NCBI GenBank assembly: GCA_003246365.1
Contig: QKAN01000184.1
Span: 1 to 64,000 of the forward strand
Reading direction: 5' to 3'
Source of the DNA: Clostridia bacterium
GTDB lineage: Bacteria; Bacillota; Clostridia; Christensenellales; CAG-138
DNA: 64,000 bases
Shown: positions 52,349-61,887 of the stretch, piece by piece
How the letters are laid out: every line of letters starts with the position of its first letter
Position numbering within the stretch: the first letter of the stretch is position 1
Notes under the pieces: generated by a model
Seen by the model: only the letters and a program-made list of their open reading frames with translations
What the model was told of the DNA's origin: nothing
The model's database searches: none
Position numbers and translations under genes: made by a program

Positions 52349-54154
52349 TTAAATCAATTCCATGTTCTTGTTTTGCTCGTACTCTTCCCGCTCTAAAAAC
52401 GGAAACATATCGTCGATCGGTGGGGAGACGATTTTGCCGTCCGGTAAAACGCGCGAAGAAAGTTTTGGTTCAAACGCCTGTTTGGGGCTGAGCACCGCTT
52501 CGCAGATGACCGGCCCGTCGATCTCCAACGCTCGCGCGATATCTTCGCGCAGCGTATCCGGGTTTTCCGCGCGCACAAACGGAATTTGGTATGCCGCCGC
52601 AATTCGCTCCGCTTCGGGGAAACTGATACCGCTTTCCTCGTCGACGCCGCAGAAATTCGCATGAAACACATTCGTCTGCGTCTGGCGGATCGAATGGTAC
52701 CCGTTGTTGTTCAGCCAGAAAATTTTGACGTTCAGGTGGTTATGCACGATGGTTTGCAATTCCTGCAGGTTCATCTGGATGCTTCCGTCGCCGTCTAAGC
52801 AAATCACACGCTTACCTTTTTGCGCAACCGCCGCGCCGAGTGCCGCGGGTAGGCCATATCCCATGCTGGCGCAGCCCGAGTTGGTAAACAACCGCTGCCC
52901 GCGCTTGATTTCCATCGTCTGAAACGAGCAAACGCAGGCGCTTCCGTTTCCGGTCACCGTAACTTCTCCTTCGTTCAGCTGCTCGGAAAGCGCGCGCATA
53001 AACACATATGGATTAAGCGGCGGCTGCCCTTCGTAATATTTCGGCAGCACGGCTGGATATTTTTGATTGACCATGCGGCCCCAATCGAGCCATTTTGCCC
53101 ACTTTTCCGCAGGAAAGTGCACATCAGTCGCCAAAATTTTCTCAAACACCGCCTTGATATCCGCATGGATTGGCAAATCGATGGAAAGCGTCGGTTTGTG
53201 CAGCTCTCCTTCATCAATGTCAACGGCAATTTTATACGCCTGATCGGCAAAATTCTTCCATTCGTAGCTGATCTGGCGAATGTTCATGCGGCACGCAAAC
53301 GAAATCAGCAAATCGCTGTTCTGTACAACGAAATTTCCGCCGCGTGTGCCAATGGTTCCCGGTCTGCCGCAATAGAGCGGGTGTTCGTCCCAAATCACAT
53401 CATGCGCATTCCACGCGGTAACGACAGGAATTTGCAACCGGTCGATGACCTCAAGAAACAGGTCATACGCCTTGCCCGTGCGGATTCCGCCCCCAGCGAG
53501 GATAACAGGCCGTTTCGCCTGCGCGATTTTTTCAAGCATTTGCGCGATTTTGGTTTGTTCCGGTTCCGGCGGCAAAATGTCCGCGTCCTCAGCGGGATCG
53601 TAATGCGTCAGCTCGTCCGTCTCGATCATCGCTCCCTGAACGTTCAGCGGGATATCCAGCCATACCGGTCCGGGTCGTCCATGCGTCGCCAGATACAGCG
53701 CTTTTTCCATGTGATACGCAATCGAATTCGGATCGGTTACCATTACCGTATACTTCGTCATACAGGCGACGCAATCCGTAATATTGAACTCCTGATCGCC
53801 AAGCTGCCGAAGCGGCACGTCGGTGGAGCGGATCGTCGTAGAAAACTTGACCTGACCGGATACCACAAACATCGGGATCGAATCCAGCCAGCCGCCCATC
53901 ACACCGGTGATCGCATTCGTTCCGCCCGGCCCGCTTGTTACGCATACCAGCGCAATATTTCCCGTTAGCCGTGCGTAGGCTTCCGCCGCCATTGCGCAAG
54001 CCTGTTCGTGGTGGTTATACGTGCATTTTAAGTCTTCGTGATGACCGAATGCATCGTTTAAATGCATGGCGCCACCGCCGGTTATCGTAAAAACGTCGTG
54101 TATGTTCTGCGCGGAGAAAAAGTCCGCCATGTAATTTGCCAGTTTGATCTTCAT
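52349..54154 (-). CDS. Thiamine-diphosphate-dependent enzyme, acetolactate synthase/YerE-like
   Basis: A 601-residue ThDP enzyme. The catalytic Glu is in NHHEQACAMAAEAYAR (about residue 51), a central FAD/Rossmann domain follows (KRPVILAGGGIRTG), and the ThDP-Mg motif GDGSIQMNLQEL with NNNG lies near residues 445-475. Acetolactate synthases have this layout, but in a locus with rfbF, rfbG and rfbH it fits YerE, which decarboxylates pyruvate and adds the two-carbon unit to the C4 ketone of a CDP-3,6-dideoxyhexulose. No regulatory ilvN-type subunit gene is nearby. The acyl donor may not be pyruvate (see the aldolase at 55999). Confidence 0.82.
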   Translation of the reverse strand: MKIKLANYMADFFSAQNIHDVFTITGGGAMHLNDAFGHHEDLKCTYNHHEQACAMAAEAYARLTGNIALVCVTSGPGGTNAITGVMGGWLDSIPMFVVSGQVKFSTTIRSTDVPLRQLGDQEFNITDCVACMTKYTVMVTDPNSIAYHMEKALYLATHGRPGPVWLDIPLNVQGAMIETDELTHYDPAEDADILPPEPEQTKIAQMLEKIAQAKRPVILAGGGIRTGKAYDLFLEVIDRLQIPVVTAWNAHDVIWDEHPLYCGRPGTIGTRGGNFVVQNSDLLISFACRMNIRQISYEWKNFADQAYKIAVDIDEGELHKPTLSIDLPIHADIKAVFEKILATDVHFPAEKWAKWLDWGRMVNQKYPAVLPKYYEGQPPLNPYVFMRALSEQLNEGEVTVTGNGSACVCSFQTMEIKRGQRLFTNSGCASMGYGLPAALGAAVAQKGKRVICLDGDGSIQMNLQELQTIVHNHLNVKIFWLNNNGYHSIRQTQTNVFHANFCGVDEESGISFPEAERIAAAYQIPFVRAENPDTLREDIARALEIDGPVICEAVLSPKQAFEPKLSSRVLPDGKIVSPPIDDMFPFLEREEYEQNKNMELI

Positions 54155-54234
54155 CTTTGGTGTTCCTTCCGGATTGCGTCGCTTATAATTTTATATCGCG
54201 CCTGAAAAAACAGACTGTTCTTTCAACGCATTTC

Positions 54235-55287
54235 TTATCGGGCTTTTGTTATATAGGAATATGCTTCAAATATCTCTTGCGTTTGAACATCGTGCACCAA
54301 CGACAACTGGGACGTTTCATCCATTAAAACAGCCGTTACGCCGTCGTTAATTTGCTTTTTGTCGTTTTTAATCGCGCCTAAGAGCTGTTCCGGTTTTAAA
54401 CTTACACGAAGAGCACTCGCAGGAATGATTTTATAAAGCGTATTTTCCATGCGTAAAGCAAATTGCTCCGACATGATTCCCCTTGAAACTGAAACGCGGT
54501 TTGCAGCGATCATTCCCATAGCAACCGCCGTTCCATGCGGTATTTCATATTTGCTAACCGTCTCAATCGCATGCCCGAAAGTATGCGCAAAGTTGAGGTA
54601 TACGCGTACGCCGTTGTCGAATTCATCCGCCTCAATATAGTTTTTCTTATAGAGCAGCGAACTTTCAACAAACCTGTTTGTCGTTTCGGTATCACGTTGA
54701 ATCATTGCATCGATATTTGCTTCAATATTCTTAACGCCTTCTTCACCCATCAGAAAATTGAACTTCACAACTTCTCCCAAACCGCTCTGGAAGTCGGCTT
54801 CCGATAACGTATGGAAAAACTTGGAGCATACAAATATCTGCTCTGGTGGGAAAAATGTCCCAAGCAGATTTTTATAACCCTTGTAATTTAAAGAAGTCTT
54901 TCCGCCGATGCAGCTGTCGCAAGCAGCCAGCAGCGTTGTCGGAACAAACGTCCAGTGGATTCCGCGATATAGCACATTTGCCGCAAATCCAGTTACGTCC
55001 TGCGTGATGCCGCCACCGAAAGAAATCAGTCTTGCGTTTCGTTTTGCGTGCAACTGTATCATTTTTTCACAGATTTCGAGAGCCGTTTCGATTGTTTTTT
55101 CGCTTTCCGTTGCATCCAATAAAAACAATCTATCGTTATCTACCCGCGAAAAAAGCTGCGGATATAAGCGGTATACATTTTGATCAATAACGAAAAATGC
55201 CTTTTCATCGCTCAGAAGATTCATCATCGGCGAGAAGTCCGGCGTGATCGTCAATTCATAATCTCTGATTTTTGAGTGAATCATCAC
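54235..55287 (-). CDS. 3-dehydroquinate-synthase-like sugar-phosphate cyclase
   Basis: A 350-residue protein of the dehydroquinate synthase superfamily. GGGITQDVTGFAANVLYRG (NAD), VPTTLLAACDSCIGGKTSLN, GEVVKFNFL and FAHTFGHAIE (metal) are all visible; HGTAVAMG replaces the usual HGEAVAxG. The start is GTG 55287 or ATG 55284, overlapping the SDR stop by four bases, so it is not part of an aromatic-acid operon. Members of the superfamily also cyclise sedoheptulose phosphate or other sugar phosphates to carbocycles. Within a polysaccharide locus a specialised cyclase is more likely than housekeeping AroB, but that is inference. Confidence 0.8.
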   Translation of the reverse strand: MMIHSKIRDYELTITPDFSPMMNLLSDEKAFFVIDQNVYRLYPQLFSRVDNDRLFLLDATESEKTIETALEICEKMIQLHAKRNARLISFGGGITQDVTGFAANVLYRGIHWTFVPTTLLAACDSCIGGKTSLNYKGYKNLLGTFFPPEQIFVCSKFFHTLSEADFQSGLGEVVKFNFLMGEEGVKNIEANIDAMIQRDTETTNRFVESSLLYKKNYIEADEFDNGVRVYLNFAHTFGHAIETVSKYEIPHGTAVAMGMIAANRVSVSRGIMSEQFALRMENTLYKIIPASALRVSLKPEQLLGAIKNDKKQINDGVTAVLMDETSQLSLVHDVQTQEIFEAYSYITKAR

Positions 55288-55949
55288 TTCTCCGTAAATC
55301 CTCCGTCCGCCGTAATTTTCTGTCCGGTGATATATGTGTTTTGCTCGCTTCCAAGAAAGTAGACCAACTCGGCAATTTCAGCAGGTTCTGCCATTCGGCC
55401 GAGCGGAATTTCTTTGCTGATTTCGGCAATCTGCTCTTTCGAGTTATTCTGATACGTCAATTCTGTCAGTGTAAATCCCGGACAAACAGTATTCACGAGA
55501 ATTCCGTTCGGCGCAAGTTCGACCGCAAGCGTATTCGTAATCCCATGGATTCCGTTTTTTGTTGCAGAATACGTGCATCTGCCGGCTTTTGAAACAACCG
55601 CCCAAATGGACGCTATATTGACGATTCTGCCATACCCTCTTTGTTTCATGCCTCCAACAAACCCGCGCAAAAGGCGCAAGGGCGAAGTAAGGTTGATCGC
55701 CATCGTTCGGGAAATCTCGTCATCCGTTATCTCTTCAACAAGATGAACGTCGTTGATCCCCGCGTTATTGATGATTACGTCTATTTGTTCGTTCAAATTA
55801 CGCGCAATATACGATTCAACAGATGCCGCATCTGCTAAATCCATTTCGTTTCTGGTGGGCGCAATTACGCGATATCCCGCAGAAGAAAAACGCTCGCAAA
55901 TCGCTTTCCCAATTCCTCGCGACCCGCCTGTCACTAATACGGTCTTCAT
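55284..55949 (-). CDS. SDR-family oxidoreductase (FabG-like)
   Basis: About 221 residues from ATG 55949, which has AAGGAG upstream; the open frame to 55997 has no ribosome site. VTGGSRGIGKAI binds NAD(P)H, NNAG is intact, Ser is in NIASIWA and the active site is YSATK. It overlaps the cyclase gene and follows the HMGL-like aldolase by 49 bases, so the three form a block. It probably reduces or oxidises a product of that pair. Confidence 0.85.
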   Translation of the reverse strand: MKTVLVTGGSRGIGKAICERFSSAGYRVIAPTRNEMDLADAASVESYIARNLNEQIDVIINNAGINDVHLVEEITDDEISRTMAINLTSPLRLLRGFVGGMKQRGYGRIVNIASIWAVVSKAGRCTYSATKNGIHGITNTLAVELAPNGILVNTVCPGFTLTELTYQNNSKEQIAEISKEIPLGRMAEPAEIAELVYFLGSEQNTYITGQKITADGGFTEK

Positions 55950-55998
55950 TTCTTCTCCTTGATTCTGTCGATACCAGTTGATGCTTGTATGATCCAAT

Positions 55999-57606
55999 TC
56001 ATTGCAGCGATTCCTGATAAATCGACGGCGTTACAAACTCCAGTTGAAGCGCATCCGCATGTTCGCGTAAAAACTTCGTGTTATATGCGTTGAGATAATC
56101 CACTTTTTCGTGTACAAATTTATACTCCATCTCCGCATTCAGATAGTTGCAGGCATTGTGACTATATCCGTCGAATCCAGCGAGACCGACGCTTGCAACG
56201 TTTGCCTGCAGCAGCGCCTTGAGCAGCATAACAAGCGAGTTGTCCGGAATCTCGGTTTCCGCGTCGATCAACGACCCGAAATTCAGCACAAAACTGAAAT
56301 CACGATTCACGCGGCTCAGATTCGATGTTGCAATCAGCTGAACTTGCCTGTTAACCGGCTTGATCAGCTGGGCCAGTAGCTTCGTGTACCGCAAATTATT
56401 GGTTGCAAACACGTAATCCGGACAAATATCCTCCGGCAAAGAGTTGATCGCGATCACAACCGGATGTTTTTGAGCCAGATATCGGCCGATGTCTTCCCCG
56501 CATTCCTTAACGCTCTTCCCCGGCCCGATCACGAGTATGTCTTTACCGGCCAGCATGGAGCGCAGCGTTGCGCGGTCTGCGCTGTCGTCGCATTCATCCT
56601 GTTGATAGTTTAAATAGAGCTGCTCGATATATTTCTGATCATAGAGCAATTTCTTCGGCTCTTCCAATCGCTGCAGCAATTCGTTGATGGACTTCATGGA
56701 GAGCGTGCCTTTGTCGATCAGAAACGAAACATAATTTGGGTGGCACTTTTGCGAAGCTGCGATAAAGAAAAACGGTTTGTACCCCCAAGGTAGTCTCTGA
56801 TGAATTTCCATGAGATTCATTTCAATCGCATCCAGCATGAGGCTGATATCATATTTCGTGTTAAAATGCTCGTTCAGATACATCGCAAGCAGTTCCAGCG
56901 GCGTATTCCCCGCGCTTTTTCCCATGCCGAAAAGCGTGCCGTCAACAATCAACGGTCGCTTCGTTTCGCGGCTGATAAACTCGATTCCGTTTGCGTATCC
57001 CATCTGGAAATTGTTATGCGCATGATAGGCCAATCCAATTTGCGGTTTTAGGTTTAAATCCATCACCTCAAATATCTTCATGAGCCCTTCCTGATGCAGC
57101 AACCCATAGGTATCCACAATTGAAACGGCATAAGGTTCCAATTCGTTAATCAACGAAATCAATTCGATCAATTCGCTGTCGTTGTAACTTGTAATCGAAA
57201 CGCAATTTGCAAATACTTTATAGCCGAGCGCTTTCACTTCGGCGCAGAACGCAATCGCTTTTTCTTTTTTCTCTTTTTTAAATATTACGCGGATGCCATC
57301 CAGAAACGATTCTTCGCACGGCTGCAGGTTCTCAATCGGGCATGTACCGTAATCGATCATACCCAAAATCATCGCCTGATTCGTTTCGATGCCGTCGAAA
57401 ATTTTTGCTGCGGATGCAGAATCCGGCATAATGCTGCGGTTCATGTCGAACGGACGTCGTTGATCGAGAAATCCTACTTCAATAATATCGATTCCGGCTC
57501 CAACGAGGCGCTCCAAAACACTGACCATGGTTTCATGCCCAAAAAGCCAGTCGTTGATATATCCACCATCGCGCAGGGTACAATCTAGCAACTTAATATG
57601 ATTCAT
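55999..57606 (-). CDS. Two-domain protein: HMGL-like (DRE-TIM) aldolase plus Rossmann-like C-terminal domain
   Basis: A 535-residue protein. Residues 1-300 match the DRE-TIM metallolyase family of 4-hydroxy-2-oxovalerate aldolase and HMG-CoA lyase: LLDCTLRDGGYIND (metal Asp), VDTYGL and the YHAHNN metal site. Residues 345-535 form a separate alpha/beta domain beginning GKDILVIGPGKSVKE, reminiscent of DUF115/MptE-like nucleotide-binding domains found in surface glycan loci. Aldolases of this family make or break a 4-hydroxy-2-oxoacid with pyruvate. Such a 2-oxoacid is the natural substrate type of the ThDP enzyme in the same operon. GGGGAG precedes the ATG. Confidence 0.8.
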   Translation of the reverse strand: MNHIKLLDCTLRDGGYINDWLFGHETMVSVLERLVGAGIDIIEVGFLDQRRPFDMNRSIMPDSASAAKIFDGIETNQAMILGMIDYGTCPIENLQPCEESFLDGIRVIFKKEKKEKAIAFCAEVKALGYKVFANCVSITSYNDSELIELISLINELEPYAVSIVDTYGLLHQEGLMKIFEVMDLNLKPQIGLAYHAHNNFQMGYANGIEFISRETKRPLIVDGTLFGMGKSAGNTPLELLAMYLNEHFNTKYDISLMLDAIEMNLMEIHQRLPWGYKPFFFIAASQKCHPNYVSFLIDKGTLSMKSINELLQRLEEPKKLLYDQKYIEQLYLNYQQDECDDSADRATLRSMLAGKDILVIGPGKSVKECGEDIGRYLAQKHPVVIAINSLPEDICPDYVFATNNLRYTKLLAQLIKPVNRQVQLIATSNLSRVNRDFSFVLNFGSLIDAETEIPDNSLVMLLKALLQANVASVGLAGFDGYSHNACNYLNAEMEYKFVHEKVDYLNAYNTKFLREHADALQLEFVTPSIYQESLQ

Positions 57607-57653
57607 TTGACTCCCCTTTAACGCTCAAACAATACACTTGAATCATAACACAT

Positions 57654-58940
57654 TCACGCTGAATATGCCCTTTTACTCTTCCTGTTGCGAAGAATAATTT
57701 GGGCATCTTTTATACTCTCAAAAAATATTGTTGCCACCAATCCGAGCTGTCCAAGACTACAGACGAACACGGTAAGATTTACACCGTTTGCATTCGTTAT
57801 CGTTTTAGGAATGAATTCCGCGGTACCATACGGAAGAACACAAACCGTCATCGCTAAAAAAGCGGCATATAAGTAATCAATCGCACGGCGATTATCCTCC
57901 GCAATAAACAAAGCAATCGGCAATATGTATAAACTGGCAGTATAGTAATGAGAAAACGGTGGCATCAATACGCAAAGTAGAGTAACTATAAGCATAGCGC
58001 GCCATTTTGACTGTGATATGAACGTTGCTAGAAATAGCAACGCAAGAATTGTCCTGCTTGAAATCGTTGCACCAATAACATGTAAAAGTCTTATTGCCAC
58101 CTGTGCAATGTTCATGAGATCTATACGGGATCCTCCTCCAGAGTAGCTATATCTACTAAGCAACCCCGATGCATCTTTCAGACATACTGTAAAATACTTG
58201 ATTGCTCCGGCAAAACCTCCCATAACCATAAACGGTATGAAAAACAGAAGAACTGCATACACTGCTGTAAGAATACTGTCTCGCCATCTCTTTTCGCGCA
58301 ACAACAATATTCCAAACAATGCTGGATAAATTTTTAAAGCGGCAGCCGCAGCCAGACAAATCAAGGCTATTTCTCTTAAAAATCGGTGTTCGCTTTGATT
58401 CCAGAGCAAGAACAAACCAATCAATCCGACTACAAACAAAATAATATTCCCACGCTCCAACGCAAACATAACCGGCCCAGCTGTTAAGATGCATGCCGTT
58501 AGCAACGCTTCTTTCCATCCGGAAACCTTGCTGAGCCCGCGAACTACAAACAACAAAAGCAATATATTTACAATCGATACATATACCAGTGCCATAATGG
58601 CAGTTTGCGACGTAAGCTGAGACCCACTAATATCTATCGTATCATTTTGCTGATGCATCGTCTGTGGTACTGCTTGCGCGATCAGTCCAAAAATCACATA
58701 GTTAAGCGGAGGATAGACAGCAGAATACGTAAGATACGTTTCATTCTGTGCAAAAAGCATAGAATTATACATATCCATACCAATATTCTCAAGCGGATCA
58801 TCAAGTCCTGCTTCCTGAAAGTAAATCAGCGATAGATTGTCTCCACGCGTAATTCCAACAGAAAATACAAAGGATAGCAGTGACAGTACCATTATTAAAA
58901 TCAGAAATCCTACCGGGGTCGGTTTCCATTTTTTATGCAC
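57654..58940 (-). CDS. Polytopic membrane glycosyltransferase, GT87/DUF2029-like
   Basis: A 428-residue protein with about 10-11 transmembrane segments. The first outer loop has acidic residues typical of polyprenyl-phosphate-dependent GT-C transferases (ITRGDNLSLIYF then SAVYPPLNYV). GALERGN-like FALERGNIILFV and ALKIYPALFG are hallmark segments of the DUF2029 family. The start is GTG with GGGAGAG seven bases upstream. It probably attaches a lipid-linked sugar outside the membrane. The local composition is more AT-rich than that of the rfb genes, as is usual for transferase genes in variable loci. Confidence 0.78.
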   Translation of the reverse strand: MHKKWKPTPVGFLILIMVLSLLSFVFSVGITRGDNLSLIYFQEAGLDDPLENIGMDMYNSMLFAQNETYLTYSAVYPPLNYVIFGLIAQAVPQTMHQQNDTIDISGSQLTSQTAIMALVYVSIVNILLLLFVVRGLSKVSGWKEALLTACILTAGPVMFALERGNIILFVVGLIGLFLLWNQSEHRFLREIALICLAAAAALKIYPALFGILLLREKRWRDSILTAVYAVLLFFIPFMVMGGFAGAIKYFTVCLKDASGLLSRYSYSGGGSRIDLMNIAQVAIRLLHVIGATISSRTILALLFLATFISQSKWRAMLIVTLLCVLMPPFSHYYTASLYILPIALFIAEDNRRAIDYLYAAFLAMTVCVLPYGTAEFIPKTITNANGVNLTVFVCSLGQLGLVATIFFESIKDAQIILRNRKSKRAYSA

Positions 58941-59018
58941 GATTGACTCTCCCTTGTGTATGATTCTGATTCTGTTCTACCTCTTTCCGACAATCAATTT
59001 TTAATAATCAAATCCATA

Positions 59019-59468
59019 TTAATTATTTTTTTCATCTCGGAATGCCCAGAGTTTATTCAGAACAAAGTTCGTAGGAATCGTAATGATCAAGTTGATGAAA
59101 AACGCAATATAGGGGTTGATTCCGAGGACATCAACCCAGAGGTAAAGCAGTATGTTAGCAAGCACCAGACCCGTTATCCCGTAGGAAACATATGTTTTGA
59201 GCAATGTTTTCCACCAAACGCGCTGCTCACCGTCCGATTTTTGAAACACAAAACGATTGTTGAGCATATATGACCAGGCAACGCTAATGACAAACGATAC
59301 GATGCTGGCAACAATATAGTATCCGCCCATGTAGAGGATTAGCGCATATACGACGTACGAAACCGCGGTATTGGTCACTCCTACCAGTCCAAATTTGATG
59401 AATTGAAGCAGTAGTTGCCCTTTCGGGTGTTCCGTTAGCCAATGTTTGACCGAATTGATCCAGCTCAT
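59019..59468 (-). CDS. gtrA: GtrA-family membrane protein (polyprenyl-phosphate sugar flippase)
   Basis: A 149-residue protein with four transmembrane segments. FIKFGLVGVTNTAVSYVVYALIL and the second-half NRFVFQK and KLWAFRD motifs are typical of GtrA/GtcA, which flip undecaprenyl-phosphate-linked sugar. Its ATG overlaps the rfbH stop by four bases. The usual partner gene gtrB is not adjacent but lies at the end of the same locus (50384). Confidence 0.88.
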   Translation of the reverse strand: MSWINSVKHWLTEHPKGQLLLQFIKFGLVGVTNTAVSYVVYALILYMGGYYIVASIVSFVISVAWSYMLNNRFVFQKSDGEQRVWWKTLLKTYVSYGITGLVLANILLYLWVDVLGINPYIAFFINLIITIPTNFVLNKLWAFRDEKNN

Positions 59469-60793
59469 CTGTTCACACTCTCATGAATGCTTTTTGCAAT
59501 AAAGTCGATCACCGCATCCGTCATGCCCGGATAGACGCCAACCCAAAACGCATCGCGCATAATCTGATCAGTAACGGTCAGGCTGCCGACAACGCGGTAA
59601 CCCTCGCCGCTTTCGCGCATGTCCGTAAAACACGGATGGCGCAGCAGATTTCCCGCAAACAACATTCGCGTCTGAATTCCTTTGCCTTCGAGATATTGCA
59701 CGACCGCATCGCGGCTGATTCCCGCGCGGCAGGTGATGAGAAACCCGAACCAACTGGGATCGGCTCCTTCGCAGGCTTCCGGCAAAATCAGCTTTTCCTG
59801 CAAATCCGACAATGCTTCTTTTAACCGCGTAAAGTTGCTCTTCCGGCGTTCGATGAACTGCGGCAGTTTTTTTAACTGCGCACAGCCGACCGCGGCCTGA
59901 AGATCCGTCGCTTTCAGGTTATAGCCAAAGTGCGAATACACATATTTGTGATCGTATCCCTTGGGCAGCTCGCCATACTGACGGTCGAACCGGTGCTGGC
60001 AAAGATTGTCCATACCCGAAGGGCAAACGCAGTCCCTGCCCCAGTCGCGCATGGAACGAACAATTTTATGGAGCAAGGCATCGTTTGTGTAAACCGCTCC
60101 GCCTTCGCCCATAGTCATATGATGCGGTGGGTAAAAACTGCTGGTTCCGATGTCTCCAATCGTACCGGTATATGTCCCGCGGTATTTCGAGCCGAGCGCG
60201 TCGCAGTTGTCCTCGATCAGCCAGAGCTTATGACGCGTGCAGAACGCTTTGACCGCATCCAGATCGAACGGATTGCCCAACGTGTGGGCGATCATCACCG
60301 CTTTTGTCCGCGGAGAAACCGCTTCTTCCAGCATGGCAACGTCGATGTTATATTGCGGAATCGTCACGTCCACAAACACCGGAACAGCGCCGAATTGCAC
60401 GATCGGCGCAACAGTCGTCGGAAATCCGCAGGCTATGGTAATGACTTCGTCCCCGCGCAAAACGGCGCGTTCCCCGAGAAGTGGAGACGTCAGCGCCATA
60501 AACGCAAGCAGATTTGCGGATGAACCGGAGTTCACAAGCGAGCAATGCGCAACGCTTAGAAATTTCGACAACGCCTGTTCGAATTCGTCCGTATACCGCC
60601 CCGCAGTCAGCCAGAATTCCAGCGCGGAATCGACGAGTGTCGTCATCTCTTCCCGATCATACACTCTGGCGGCATATGGAATTCTCTGTCCGGGTTCAAA
60701 CGGCGGTTTCTGATTATGAAAGGTATCGCAATAGGCCGCAACTTGCTGCAAAATCTGATCGCGTGCCTGCTGTTCCGTCATGTCCTCAAACAA
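59465..60793 (-). CDS. rfbH: CDP-4-keto-6-deoxy-D-glucose-3-dehydrase (E1)
   Basis: A 442-residue PMP-dependent, iron-sulfur enzyme that removes the C3 hydroxyl of CDP-4-keto-6-deoxyglucose. The active site YPPHHMTMGEGGAV has His in place of the Lys of aminotransferases, the hallmark of RfbH/E1. Cys residues for the 2Fe-2S cluster are in CVCPSGMDNLC. The start is TTG at 60793, three bases after the rfbG stop, with GGAGG eight bases upstream. Turnover needs an E3-type reductase (RfbI/AscD); none is seen in the window. Confidence 0.93.
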   Translation of the reverse strand: MFEDMTEQQARDQILQQVAAYCDTFHNQKPPFEPGQRIPYAARVYDREEMTTLVDSALEFWLTAGRYTDEFEQALSKFLSVAHCSLVNSGSSANLLAFMALTSPLLGERAVLRGDEVITIACGFPTTVAPIVQFGAVPVFVDVTIPQYNIDVAMLEEAVSPRTKAVMIAHTLGNPFDLDAVKAFCTRHKLWLIEDNCDALGSKYRGTYTGTIGDIGTSSFYPPHHMTMGEGGAVYTNDALLHKIVRSMRDWGRDCVCPSGMDNLCQHRFDRQYGELPKGYDHKYVYSHFGYNLKATDLQAAVGCAQLKKLPQFIERRKSNFTRLKEALSDLQEKLILPEACEGADPSWFGFLITCRAGISRDAVVQYLEGKGIQTRMLFAGNLLRHPCFTDMRESGEGYRVVGSLTVTDQIMRDAFWVGVYPGMTDAVIDFIAKSIHESVNR

Positions 60794-60796
60794 TGA

Positions 60797-61846
60797 TTAA
60801 TCCTCCAAATATTCATCGATCTGATCGCGCATGCACGCGGCGATATCCCCACCATCCAGCCAGGTGCGCGACCATTGTACCGTCTTTTCAATCGCTTGGT
60901 CTATATGCCAGCGCGGTTGCCAGTCCATCGCCTGTTTGAGTTTATCGCAGTTCAGGCGCAAGAAATTCGCTTCATGCGGTCCGGCTACGGCGCGGGACTC
61001 CCAGGTTTGACCGTCTCCCCAGCAATCGCAGAAGAGCTTGACCAGTTCGCCCGTCGTCACGCAATCCTCATCGTCCGGTCCAACATTATACCATCCTGCC
61101 AGGTCGGGCTGTTCCGTTTGCCGCCGCGCAATCATCAGATATGCAAAGATCGGCTCGAGAACATGCTGATACGGTCTTGTGGAGTTCGGGTTTCGCACGA
61201 TAACCGGCTCGTTTTTTGCCGCCGCGCGCACGCAATCCGGAATAATCCGGTCGTTCGCAAAATCGCCGCCGCCGATGACGTTGCCCGCCCGCGCAGTGGA
61301 AATTGCGCAGCGTCCGTCGGCAAAAAAAGCGTTTTTATAGCTGTGTGTCACCAGTTCGGAGCAGGATTTGCTGTTGGAATATGGATCAAACCCATCCAGC
61401 GGCTCGTCTTCCGTATACCCGAGCGAGCGCTCCTTGTTCTCATATACTTTATCCGTCGTAACATTTAAAAACGATCGAACCGTTTTGCTTTCGCGAACAC
61501 ATTCCAGTAGATTGACCGTGCCCATCACGTTCGTTTCATAAGTATATCGGGGCATCCGATAACTGTCCCGAACGATTGGCTGCGCCGCCATATGAATCAC
61601 AACCTCCGGCACTGCGGAAACAAACGTTTCTTTTAACAGATCAAAATCCCGCACATCGCCGATCACCGAACGCATCCCCTCGGCAACACCACTCAATTCA
61701 AACAGGTTCGGCTGTGTCGGCGGTTCAAGCGAATAGCCGGTCAGCACGGCTCCGGCGTCGATCAGCACGCGGCTCATCCACGTTCCCTTAAACCCTGTAT
61801 GACCGGTTAAGAAAATCCGTTTCCCTTTCCAGAACTCCAAATTCAT
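60797..61846 (-). CDS. rfbG: CDP-glucose 4,6-dehydratase
   Basis: A 349-residue extended SDR that turns CDP-glucose into CDP-4-keto-6-deoxyglucose. TGHTGFKGTWMSRVL is diagnostic for RfbG, and the active site is YSNSKSC (YxxxK). It lies between the cytidylyltransferase and rfbH genes, in biosynthetic order, 41 bases after the former. Confidence 0.94.
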   Translation of the reverse strand: MNLEFWKGKRIFLTGHTGFKGTWMSRVLIDAGAVLTGYSLEPPTQPNLFELSGVAEGMRSVIGDVRDFDLLKETFVSAVPEVVIHMAAQPIVRDSYRMPRYTYETNVMGTVNLLECVRESKTVRSFLNVTTDKVYENKERSLGYTEDEPLDGFDPYSNSKSCSELVTHSYKNAFFADGRCAISTARAGNVIGGGDFANDRIIPDCVRAAAKNEPVIVRNPNSTRPYQHVLEPIFAYLMIARRQTEQPDLAGWYNVGPDDEDCVTTGELVKLFCDCWGDGQTWESRAVAGPHEANFLRLNCDKLKQAMDWQPRWHIDQAIEKTVQWSRTWLDGGDIAACMRDQIDEYLED

Positions 61847-61887
61847 ATCAAACTACTTTCCGCAATTTGCACCGGTATCGAAACCAA

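Noticed and set aside
52349-54154. Housekeeping acetolactate synthase (ilvB)
   Set aside because: The layout fits, but there is no small subunit or other ilv gene, and it is tightly coupled to sugar-nucleotide genes; the YerE-like reading suits the context better, although sequence alone does not settle it.
54235-55287. Housekeeping 3-dehydroquinate synthase (aroB)
   Set aside because: It overlaps an SDR gene inside a glycan operon, no other aro gene is near, and HGEAV is changed to HGTAV. Not excluded, but less likely.
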